Under the pieces are notes generated by a model, which made no database searches, had not been told where the DNA came from, and worked only from the letters and a program-made list of their open reading frames with translations. A stretch of DNA of 5,419 bases from Actinomycetota bacterium (GTDB taxonomy: Bacteria > Actinomycetota > Humimicrobiia > Humimicrobiales > Humimicrobiaceae). Positions within the stretch are counted from its first letter, which is position 1. Every line of letters starts with the position of its first letter. Positions 1-5,419 of this stretch are shown here, one piece after another. Location of the stretch: positions 1 to 5,419 of the forward strand of contig JAMDDL010000150.1 in the NCBI GenBank assembly GCA_023488645.1, in the 5' to 3' direction. A program made the position numbers and the translations under genes.

Positions 1-9
1 AAAACATTT

Positions 10-1194
10 TTAGAGTCTTGTTAAGAGCCAATCTTTTAAATTCATATATTTAGGTAATAAATAAGTATATTTAATTTTTTCCTTAATTGGGAAGATTCCA
101 AGTTGTTTTACTGCTGATGCTATAGAGCTTACTATTTCTGGATTTGTGTTTGGGTCTATATCGGAAAGATATATGGAGTAATTAGTTAATCCAACTCCTC
201 CCTCTTCCAAATATTTTTTAACCAATTTTAATACTTCATTTAAATTTATTTCAAGAAGGGTTTGAGCGCTGATAGCTAATCTTAGGTTTATCTCATTTTT
301 TTTGACATAATTGTTAAAAACTTTAAACCCACATTTTTTTATATCCCATTGATATCCCTTAATAATTCCAGGGCAAGTTGATAGTTGATAGAAAAAGAAG
401 TCCTCTGGATCTTTAAAACTTGACAGGCCCCCGCAGCAAGTAGTGAATGTAACATTATTTAGCTCCTGTTTTGTTTGTTTATAATATGGAATTATCCACT
501 CATTCATAGTCCTTGTAGATATATTAGGAAATGTAGCAGTTGCATCTATTCCTCCAGCTAATGCATTTGGCTCTCCCATTTCTTCCCTTTGAAGTTGAAC
601 CCAAGGTATGATTGTCTCGTATGTTATAAAATCAAAAAGATCTTTTACAAATTTTTTATCGTCTTCCATATCAATCATCAAGTTTTTATATCCCCTTAAA
701 TTAACTGCTATACTGTAGGGTCCACAAAATCTAATTTTTGGGGTAATTCCAAGAATTGACTTAAATAACCTGTTGATTCCAAGCACAAAGCTAAATCTAG
801 CTTTATCCTTGTAAACTGGAGGTTTTAACTTATAGAGATCTTTCTTTTCAGCAATAAGTGGATTTAAAAAATTTATTTCAGGTAGCAGTCCATTTTTGTA
901 AACCATTTCCTGCCCTAGCGCTTCAGACTCAATGTTATAAAAGTCATAGTCTATGCAAGGTCTATCAAATCCATAATAAGCACTTACCAGAAGCTGGGCT
1001 TTAATAAACAGCTCGGAATCTGTTGCAAACCTTTTTGAGTCAATTTCAAAGAGTTTAATTGTGTGATTGTTTGACTGTGCTTCAATTGTAGCTCTTTTTT
1101 TTGAAATCAATCCAAAATTCTGCCAATCATTTAAAGGTAAAAAATCTATAATTTTTTCAATCGGAAGAGAGTCAATAAAATTATTAAGTTCCAT
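10..1194 (-). CDS. Divergent URO-D/corrinoid methyltransferase superfamily protein (394 aa)
   Basis: Second URO-D superfamily protein of the cluster, predicted cytoplasmic. Recognisable segments are an N-terminal helical part with YYGFDRP (73-79) and IESEALGQEM (88-97), the barrel start CGPYSIAVNLRGYKNLMID (157-175, resembling the GPF-x-LA-x-LRGYE-LL-D pattern of MtaA-like proteins), DDKKFVKDLFDF (178-189), a NISTRTMNEWIIPY stretch (224-237) and a closing EGGVGLTNYS (331-340). Where active methyltransferases carry HxCG, this protein has TCCG (252-255), so the zinc histidine appears lost and a cysteine pair is present. The later SPGC-type loop is also not recognisable. It is longer than typical members and ends in a basic/aromatic tail (KYTYLLPKYMNLKDWL, 375-390). 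The ATG has an excellent GGGAGGT site 5 bases away. It is the least typical protein here; it could be a catalytically different or regulatory paralogue. Function unknown. Confidence 0.75.
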   Translation of the reverse strand: MELNNFIDSLPIEKIIDFLPLNDWQNFGLISKKRATIEAQSNNHTIKLFEIDSKRFATDSELFIKAQLLVSAYYGFDRPCIDYDFYNIESEALGQEMVYKNGLLPEINFLNPLIAEKKDLYKLKPPVYKDKARFSFVLGINRLFKSILGITPKIRFCGPYSIAVNLRGYKNLMIDMEDDKKFVKDLFDFITYETIIPWVQLQREEMGEPNALAGGIDATATFPNISTRTMNEWIIPYYKQTKQELNNVTFTTCCGGLSSFKDPEDFFFYQLSTCPGIIKGYQWDIKKCGFKVFNNYVKKNEINLRLAISAQTLLEINLNEVLKLVKKYLEEGGVGLTNYSIYLSDIDPNTNPEIVSSIASAVKQLGIFPIKEKIKYTYLLPKYMNLKDWLLTRL

Positions 1195-1255
1195 AATTAC
1201 CTCCCAAAATAGGTCTCAATAATATAATCGTCATCGAGATTCCAATTTCTTTCAC
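1184..1255 (-). CDS. Possible 23-aa leader ORF upstream of the 394-aa gene
   Basis: A GTG codon at 1255-1253 is preceded by AAGGAG at 1269-1264 with an 8-base spacer, close to an ideal bacterial ribosome binding site. It opens a 23-codon ORF whose product reads VKEIGISMTIILLRPILGG-NYGT. The TAA stop (1186-1184) lies 11 bases inside the following URO-D-like gene, in a different frame, so translation of the two would be coupled. The peptide has a short hydrophobic centre (MTIILL) but matches nothing I recognise. The strong ribosome site is the main support, since no annotated gene would otherwise use it. Chance is a real alternative in a gap this short. Confidence 0.35.
   Translation of the reverse strand: MKEIGISMTIILLRPILGGNYGT
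1199..1205 (-). promoter_or_regulatory. Ribosome binding site of the 394-aa gene
   Basis: The minus strand reads GGGAGGT followed by AATT and then ATG at 1194-1192. Strength and spacing fix this ATG as the start of the second URO-D-like gene. Confidence 0.85.
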
Positions 1256-1260
1256 TTGAA

Positions 1261-1270
1261 GATCTCCTTC
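1261..1270 (-). promoter_or_regulatory. Strong orphan Shine-Dalgarno site
   Basis: The minus strand reads GAAGGAGATC, a near-perfect complement of the 16S 3' end. It is about 67 bases upstream of the 394-aa gene, too far to serve that gene, and 8 bases before a GTG codon. It sits in a small imperfect palindrome (GAAG-GAGAT-CTTC) that might mask it when folded. Confidence 0.5.
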
Positions 1271-1291
1271 TTTTAATAAAATCCTTGTTTT

Positions 1292-2701
1292 CTAACTAAA
1301 CATTTCAACCTCTATATCAAGCATCTTGCAAATCATTTTAAGTTCTTCAACGTGATCTCCATATACTGCGTGACAATGGTTAGCATCAAATTTATCCAAA
1401 AATATACGGTAATCAAAAGGAAGTTTTGCAAATACATGCGGCCATTCTTTAGTAGTTTCTGACATTTTTTCTACTGGTAACTCTACAAACTCTGCAGGTA
1501 TAATTGTCATCCGGTATCTGTCTTTATAACGATTGAGTCTTGCAATAGTTGCCTTTCCTGCTTTAGTCATAAAGTTTACATGCGCTCCACCCCCTGAATA
1601 TATCTCTAGAGCTGGATAAAGTTTTACATTTTTCAGATTGACTTTTGGATCATCAGAGTGTCCTGCAAAATAAGTTGATTGAGAACCACAATTACAGAAA
1701 ACCATTACATCATATTCCGGATCATAATGCCTTACATCCATAAAAGCTACCGGTTTTCCCGTCAGCAGTTTAAGTATTTGCATGGTCATCGCTCCATCAG
1801 AGTCTGCCTCACATGAAAAAACTATAGGTTCTTTTGGACCATCCCAATCATAAGGATCATTTATGAAAGCTGCTGAAAGACATTGAGTACAATAATTTCT
1901 GCTCATTTCATAATGGCATTTAACTCCAACAAAATCGAAATTCCTGTCTTTTATTATTTGTTTTGTAGCTTCATAATGTCTGATCTGGGTTTTTAACTTT
2001 TCTTCAGTAAGTCTTTTGCCATCATATTCAATTCTTCCAACATTATTCTTAAGCCATTTTAATGCTTTTTTTACTTGTGATTCTGGTATGGTCTCTGCAA
2101 TTCTTACTATTTCTGATTGGTCAAGATGATCAATATCAACTCCAAATTTATCCTGCCACTGTTGCATGCAGGCAGTTGCACTGTACATCCCCAGGCTTCT
2201 CCCTCCAATAAGCCCATATTTAGAACCATTCAGTCTGCTTGCTGTCCTGGCACATTTGCAAAAAGTTAATATTTTATCAAGAACTTCTTTTTCTTTTACA
2301 TCTCCTGCTACTCTGAAATGATTAATTCCCAAATGATGAAGTGCTCCCCCGCTTGCGAGCATGGCTACCATACCTGGCCAATCCGGGTTTAGATTTGCCG
2401 CAAGAAGTATGGGTTTATTTAAATTTTTAGCTGCAATGGCAGAAAAATTTGGAAAACTAAATATCCCATAAGAAAATATTACACCGTCAACATTTTTGGC
2501 AACAAGCTTTAATGCTTCTTCTTTGGCAGCTGATACTGAATTTATAAGCTTGTCACCCACAATTACATCAATCTCATTACTAAATCTTAAAGCATCTGCT
2601 ATAACATCCAGTTGTGTCTGCACTATATTTTTTAATTGTTCATGAACTTCAGGCTCACCATCTGAAAAACCTAAAATTCCAATTTTAGCTATACTATTCA
2701 A
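1292..2701 (-). CDS. L-fucose/L-arabinose isomerase-family sugar isomerase
   Basis: Predicted cytoplasmic, divalent-metal-dependent aldose-ketose isomerase, 469 aa. The N-terminal half has alternating-strand Rossmann-like segments (IGILGF at 7-12, VDGVIFSYG at 71-79, KPILLAANLNPDW at 96-108, GLIGGRSLGMY at 163-173). The C-terminal half holds the metal site: E298 (in SCEAD) and D322 (in FMDVRHYD) are 24 residues apart, the same spacing as metal ligands E337 and D361 of E. coli FucI. A late histidine, H442 or H444 in NHCHAVYGDH (441-450), probably supplies the third ligand. It is much shorter than E. coli FucI (about 590 aa) and nearer to AraA (about 500 aa), so the substrate cannot be read from length or similarity; fucose, arabinose or another aldose is possible. 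The start codon is TTG, supported by AAAGGAAG 5 bases upstream and by the first beta strand beginning at residue 5. The next in-frame ATG is residue 111. It follows dhaL by 31 bases. Confidence 0.85.
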   Translation of the reverse strand: MNSIAKIGILGFSDGEPEVHEQLKNIVQTQLDVIADALRFSNEIDVIVGDKLINSVSAAKEEALKLVAKNVDGVIFSYGIFSFPNFSAIAAKNLNKPILLAANLNPDWPGMVAMLASGGALHHLGINHFRVAGDVKEKEVLDKILTFCKCARTASRLNGSKYGLIGGRSLGMYSATACMQQWQDKFGVDIDHLDQSEIVRIAETIPESQVKKALKWLKNNVGRIEYDGKRLTEEKLKTQIRHYEATKQIIKDRNFDFVGVKCHYEMSRNYCTQCLSAAFINDPYDWDGPKEPIVFSCEADSDGAMTMQILKLLTGKPVAFMDVRHYDPEYDVMVFCNCGSQSTYFAGHSDDPKVNLKNVKLYPALEIYSGGGAHVNFMTKAGKATIARLNRYKDRYRMTIIPAEFVELPVEKMSETTKEWPHVFAKLPFDYRIFLDKFDANHCHAVYGDHVEELKMICKMLDIEVEMFS

Positions 2702-2706
2702 ATCTG

Positions 2707-2714
2707 CTTCCTTT
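2707..2714 (-). promoter_or_regulatory. Ribosome binding site that decides the TTG start of the isomerase
   Basis: The minus strand reads AAAGGAAG, then CAGAT, then TTG at 2701-2699. No ATG or GTG in frame is close by, and the first beta strand of the protein begins five codons later. This site is therefore the evidence for a TTG start. Confidence 0.7.
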
Positions 2715-2732
2715 AGAAAAAATTAATAATTC

Positions 2733-3365
2733 TTATATATTTTTTAAACTATTATAAAAAGACTTAAGTATTAAATAACTTGAAGCTGCACCTGCATCTA
2801 TATGTCCTTTACTTCTTTCCATTAACCTTGAGGATCTTCCAACTTTACTAACCATATTTTTAGTATACTCCATACCTTCTTTTGCTTTAATCAAAGCTTT
2901 ATTAAATGTATATAATAAGTCATTGTCATTCATTAACCTTTTATATTCATCAATAAAAGGTTCAATTGTATCAACTAAAGTTTTATCACCGATTTTTGCA
3001 GGAGCTATGGAGTTCATTGAATCAAGTATTGCTGCAAACATATTATATATGTCTAACTTACTTATATTATCTTTCCCCTTAAGGATTGTTCCAGCTTTGA
3101 TAAATCCTCCTCCATATAAAGGTCCCATTGCACCGCCTATTTCATTTAAGAGGACTTTACCGGCAATTACAAGCATCTCACCTATATCGCTAATATTTGA
3201 AGAAACTAATTGTTCCTTTATCTTTTTAAAACCTTTATTCATATTAATGCCATGATCACCATCTCCTATTTCTGCATCAAGATCAGTCAGGTAACCCACA
3301 TTCTTATCAATATCATCGGCAATTTTTATAACTATTTTTTTAAACTGTTCTGCCGTTATAATCAT
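2733..3365 (-). CDS. dhaL: DhaL-type kinase subunit, nucleotide-binding
   Basis: All-helical nucleotide-binding subunit (Dak2 domain), 210 aa as in E. coli DhaL, which works with DhaK in the cytoplasm. The metal-binding motif reads DAEIGDGDHG at 30-39. D30, D35 and D37 fall at the same numbers as the Mg-ligating aspartates of E. coli DhaL. Other family motifs are GGAMGPLYG (77-85; usually GGASGPLYG), GDKTLVDTI (126-134) and a C-terminal GRSSRLMERSKGH (176-188) that corresponds to the family's GRASYLGERSIGH. The ATG lies 5 bases after the dhaK stop codon, and its AAGGA site (3379-3375) lies inside the end of dhaK, so the two subunits are probably translationally coupled. No DhaM gene is visible. 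The protein could therefore hold ADP that is rephosphorylated by a distant DhaM, or exchange ATP directly as in ATP-dependent family members. Sequence alone does not decide this. Confidence 0.93.
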   Translation of the reverse strand: MIITAEQFKKIVIKIADDIDKNVGYLTDLDAEIGDGDHGINMNKGFKKIKEQLVSSNISDIGEMLVIAGKVLLNEIGGAMGPLYGGGFIKAGTILKGKDNISKLDIYNMFAAILDSMNSIAPAKIGDKTLVDTIEPFIDEYKRLMNDNDLLYTFNKALIKAKEGMEYTKNMVSKVGRSSRLMERSKGHIDAGAASSYLILKSFYNSLKNI

Positions 3366-3370
3366 TTAAA

Positions 3371-4384
3371 CTATTCCTTTACTAATTGAAATTGTTTAAA
3401 TAGTGGACTGTCAGCTTTGGCAAGAATCAATTTCTCCAAATTATCATCAAGCTTGGTAAGTGTTATTGAAAAACCAGCCATTTCAAGGGAAGTAAAATAT
3501 TCCCCGACGTAAGTTATAACCTTTTTTATTTTGTATTTATTAAGTATCTCAGATACTTTCTTTGAAATTATAAATAATTCCTGATATGGAGTTGCGCCAA
3601 GACTATTTATTAAAACTGAAACTTTGTCCCCTGATTTAAAGGGCAGGTCTTCTAAAATCTTAGACATAAGTTCATCAGTAATTTCATCAGCTGATTTTAT
3701 CTTTTCTTTTTTTATACCAGGTTCTCCATGATGTCCAACACCTATTTCCATTTCATCTTCATTTAAAATAAAACCAGGTCTGCCTGTTGCCGGTATTATT
3801 GGAGGATAAGTACCAACTCCAATAGAGCGGGTATTGTATGCTGCAAGTTCTGATATTTCTTTTACCTGGGAAAGATTCATGCCTTTTTCTGCAGCAGAAC
3901 CGCCTATTTTCCACATTATAACTTCTCCTGCTATTGCTCTTCTTTTATTTATATCTTTTTTTGGAGCCGAAGCTATATCATCATAAGCTACTACTTCCTC
4001 TACTGATATACCCTCTGCTTCCGAAAGTGTTTTAGCTAATCTAAAATTCATTAAATCTCCAGAAAAATTGCCATATAGATAAATTACACCCATACTCATG
4101 TTAAGTTCTTTTGTTGCTTTATATATATAGTCAGCAGGAGGGGCACTAAAAATTTCTCCAACTGCAACACCATCAACTAATCCTTCTCCTATGTATCCAA
4201 TAAAAGCTGGTTTATGCCCTGAACCTCCTCCGGTTATAACTACTACTTTGGGATTTATAGGTTTATTTTTTCTGATCAAGACTCTTGAATTTTCTAACTT
4301 CCTGACATAATCAGGGTAAGACAATATATAACCTTCCAATGATTCATCAACAACATTTAAAGGATTATTTATAAATTTTTTCAT
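3371..4384 (-). CDS. dhaK: DhaK-type dihydroxyacetone/ketose kinase, substrate-binding subunit
   Basis: Substrate-binding subunit (Dak1 domain) of a dihydroxyacetone-kinase-type enzyme, 337 aa, the usual length for a stand-alone DhaK. In E. coli DhaK the substrate is held covalently by His218, with His56 and Asp109 assisting. The equivalents here are H219 in GHHGEPG (217-223), H57 in GGGSGH (52-57) and D110 in NFSGD (106-110), all present, so the protein should be active. The loop after the catalytic histidine reads HKPAF instead of the usual HEPAH, which hints at a substrate other than dihydroxyacetone. The family also contains kinases for erythrulose and apulose. The ATG is preceded by TAAGGA with a spacer of about 10 bases. 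dhaL follows after only 5 bases, and a sugar isomerase lies next, so a ketose made by that isomerase is a plausible substrate. Family assignment is firm; substrate is inferred. Confidence 0.93.
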   Translation of the reverse strand: MKKFINNPLNVVDESLEGYILSYPDYVRKLENSRVLIRKNKPINPKVVVITGGGSGHKPAFIGYIGEGLVDGVAVGEIFSAPPADYIYKATKELNMSMGVIYLYGNFSGDLMNFRLAKTLSEAEGISVEEVVAYDDIASAPKKDINKRRAIAGEVIMWKIGGSAAEKGMNLSQVKEISELAAYNTRSIGVGTYPPIIPATGRPGFILNEDEMEIGVGHHGEPGIKKEKIKSADEITDELMSKILEDLPFKSGDKVSVLINSLGATPYQELFIISKKVSEILNKYKIKKVITYVGEYFTSLEMAGFSITLTKLDDNLEKLILAKADSPLFKQFQLVKE

Positions 4385-4393
4385 TACTATTTA

Positions 4394-4400
4394 TTCCTTA
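4394..4400 (-). promoter_or_regulatory. Ribosome binding site of dhaK
   Basis: The minus strand reads TAAGGAA, about 10 bases before the dhaK ATG at 4384-4382. The spacing is slightly long but usable. The site lies at the downstream foot of an all-AT inverted repeat. Confidence 0.55.
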
Positions 4401-4422
4401 TTATTTTTATGAAAAAAATAAT
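4400..4422 (-). repeat. All-AT inverted repeat between the first URO-D-like gene and dhaK
   Basis: On the minus strand ATTATTTTT (4422-4414) is the exact reverse complement of AAAAATAAT (4408-4400), with a TTCAT loop. The 9-bp stem has no G or C, so it would be unstable and is not a convincing terminator. It ends where the dhaK ribosome binding site begins, so it could modulate access to that site. Chance is likely in such AT-rich DNA. Confidence 0.3.
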
Positions 4423-4424
4423 TA

Positions 4425-5363
4425 TTAAAATTCCTGATTAATTTCTTTTATGGCTTCTATCATAGCTTTTTTGTTATCCTCCGGGATAGAAATTGTATGA
4501 CTGGGAGCTGCAATATAACCTCCACCTTCAGACATGTATTTTATAAATTCTTTTACTTTTACTTTTACTTCTGCCGGAGTACCAAAACTCAAATAACTCT
4601 GTGTGTCAATACCGCCTAAAAAAGTAAGCTTCTTCCCATATACTTTTTTCCACATCAACACATCATTAGCAGCAGGTTGACAAGGGTCAATTATATCAAC
4701 ACTTGTTTCTATTAAATCAGGTATTATTTCTTCAATATGACCGCATGAATGCTGCCATACAATCCCGCCATATTTTTTAACAGCTTTGTATAATTTTTCC
4801 ATACGTGGTTTTATTATTTTTCTCCACAAATCAGGGTTTAAAAACATAGCAGACTGCGTACCCCAGTCATCACAGAATCTGATTCCATCAATACCTGATT
4901 TCATCATCGATTCCGTAAGATTTATATGATACTCGGTTATTTTATCAAGCAGAATTTCAACTTTTTGTGTGTTTTTAAGTATGTCAATAAAAAAATTTAT
5001 TGTACCTAATATAAATTGAGCTCTCCCCAAAAGAGCAAAATCACAATAACTGAAAATGACAGTATCACTTGAAGGAAGGAGACTGATTTGTTTTTTTAAG
5101 TCTTCAGTAATCTTGCTCCAGTTAGTAGAAGGAGTATCATAACTGACTACTTCATCTATTGAAATTACTGGCTTGCCATCAGTATAAGCACCTTCTCTTT
5201 CAGTTGCTGGAAGCCAAATTACACCCCAGTCATCTTTCCCTCCTTCTTCTTTTTTAGCAACAACAGCAGGTCTAAGTAAGGTAAGAGAACCATCATACCT
5301 ATATGGTATCCAATTTGGGCTATCTCTTTTTATAGTTCTAAGTATGTTTTCTTTTTTTGTCAT
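4425..5363 (-). CDS. URO-D/MtaA superfamily protein with HxCG motif (312 aa)
   Basis: Predicted cytoplasmic TIM-barrel protein of the uroporphyrinogen decarboxylase superfamily, which includes HemE and the corrinoid/coenzyme M methyltransferases MtaA, MtbA and CmuA. Visible hallmarks are DDWGTQ at residues 165-170, a strand ending in HSCG at 205-208, IIPDLIE at 213-219, LGGIDTQ at 249-255 and APSHTI at 286-291. H205 and C207 match the first two zinc ligands of MtaA-type methyltransferases. The usual third cysteine, in an SPGC-like loop, is replaced here by APSH. The HemE N-terminal motif (RQAGRY type) is absent, so heme synthesis is unlikely. At 312 aa it is somewhat shorter than HemE or MtaA (about 340-350). 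The ATG start gives a typical N-terminus (MTKKENILRTI), but no Shine-Dalgarno sequence precedes it. It is first of the visible genes and lies 40 bases before dhaK. The family is clear; the reaction and substrate are unknown. Confidence 0.88.
   Translation of the reverse strand: MTKKENILRTIKRDSPNWIPYRYDGSLTLLRPAVVAKKEEGGKDDWGVIWLPATEREGAYTDGKPVISIDEVVSYDTPSTNWSKITEDLKKQISLLPSSDTVIFSYCDFALLGRAQFILGTINFFIDILKNTQKVEILLDKITEYHINLTESMMKSGIDGIRFCDDWGTQSAMFLNPDLWRKIIKPRMEKLYKAVKKYGGIVWQHSCGHIEEIIPDLIETSVDIIDPCQPAANDVLMWKKVYGKKLTFLGGIDTQSYLSFGTPAEVKVKVKEFIKYMSEGGGYIAAPSHTISIPEDNKKAMIEAIKEINQEF
4551..4568 (-). repeat. Three-copy hexamer repeat inside the first URO-D-like gene
   Basis: The minus strand carries GTAAAA three times in tandem, coding for an alternating Val-Lys run (EVKVKVKEF, residues 265-273). 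The unit is two codons long, so a copy-number change would keep the frame. Confidence 0.7.
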
Positions 5364-5419
5364 GTTGATATTATTTTTTATATTTTTAAAATATTTTAAC
5401 TTTTAAAATTTAAATTATT
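5364..5419 (-). promoter_or_regulatory. AT-only leader upstream of the first gene; possible promoter, no ribosome site
   Basis: These 56 bases contain only four G or C. Read on the minus strand they hold -10-like hexamers TAAAAT (5398-5393) and TATAAA (5382-5377), but no recognisable -35 box within the window. No purine-rich Shine-Dalgarno sequence lies within 20 bases of the ATG at 5363. With TATAAA as the -10 the transcript would be nearly leaderless. In DNA this AT-rich such hexamers arise by chance, and the region may simply be a gap within a longer operon. Confidence 0.2.

Noticed and set aside
1..7. ATG at 7-5 on the minus strand, two bases after the stop of the 394-aa gene, as the start of a further operon gene
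   Set aside because: Only two codons are inside the window and no ribosome binding site precedes it, so it cannot be supported. The extension beyond the window would settle it.
1219..1245. Promoter-like TTGGAA (1245-1240) and TATTAT (1224-1219) on the minus strand before the 394-aa gene
   Set aside because: The spacer is only 15 bases and the -35 match is poor. The cluster is compact enough to be read from upstream, and such matches are common in AT-rich DNA.
1195..1294. Programmed frameshift that would extend the isomerase into the open frame ending at 1197
   Set aside because: No slippery heptamer or downstream structure is visible at the TAG stop, and the normal C-terminus already looks complete for the family.
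2702..2732. AATTATTAATT followed by a T run as a terminator between dhaL and the isomerase gene
   Set aside because: There is no GC-containing stem, and the stretch directly precedes the isomerase ribosome site within a 31-base gap.
2923..3255. A 110-codon open frame on the plus strand opposite dhaL
   Set aside because: It lies wholly antisense to a strongly supported dhaL with all family motifs, and its translation is a hydrophobic, motif-free mirror of that gene. It has no recognisable family.
4400..4424. Rho-independent terminator between the first URO-D-like gene and dhaK
   Set aside because: The 9-bp stem contains only A-T pairs and would be too weak, and its T-rich arm forms part of the stem rather than a tail after a GC-rich hairpin.
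4425..5363. Annotation as HemE, the heme-pathway uroporphyrinogen decarboxylase
   Set aside because: The N-terminal RQAGRY-type substrate-binding signature is absent, an HxCG metal motif is present, and there are no heme genes nearby.

Overview
The window is AT-rich DNA in which every convincing gene lies on the minus strand. They form one tightly packed, probably co-transcribed cluster that reads from high to low coordinates. The base composition, the strong AGGAGG-type ribosome binding sites and the compact layout suggest a low-GC bacterium, probably anaerobic and of Clostridia/Halanaerobiales type. This is an impression only, because the window holds no phylogenetic marker. There are no RNA genes, CRISPR arrays or insertion sequences that I can support.

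In transcription order: (1) 5363-4425, a 312-aa protein of the uroporphyrinogen decarboxylase (URO-D)/corrinoid methyltransferase superfamily that keeps an HxCG metal-ligand motif; (2) 4384-3371, a DhaK-type kinase subunit with all three catalytic-site residues but a changed substrate loop; (3) 3365-2733, the DhaL nucleotide-binding subunit; (4) 2701-1292, a sugar isomerase of the L-fucose/L-arabinose isomerase group that starts with TTG; (5) a 97-base gap holding a possible 23-codon leader ORF with a strong ribosome binding site; (6) 1194-10, a second, more divergent URO-D superfamily protein of 394 aa. A new gene may start at the very edge (ATG at 7-5).

The core reads as sugar catabolism. 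The isomerase would convert an aldose to a ketose, and the DhaK-DhaL pair would phosphorylate that ketose or a short-chain fragment of it. No DhaM phosphotransfer protein, transporter, aldolase, regulator or corrinoid protein is visible, so the phosphoryl donor and the substrate remain open.

The unusual part is the pair of unlike URO-D superfamily proteins at the two ends of the kinase/isomerase core. Neither has the N-terminal signature of heme-pathway HemE and there is no heme gene nearby, so they probably serve the sugar pathway in some role that I cannot name. They may handle a methylated or otherwise modified substrate. This is the best candidate here for undescribed biology.
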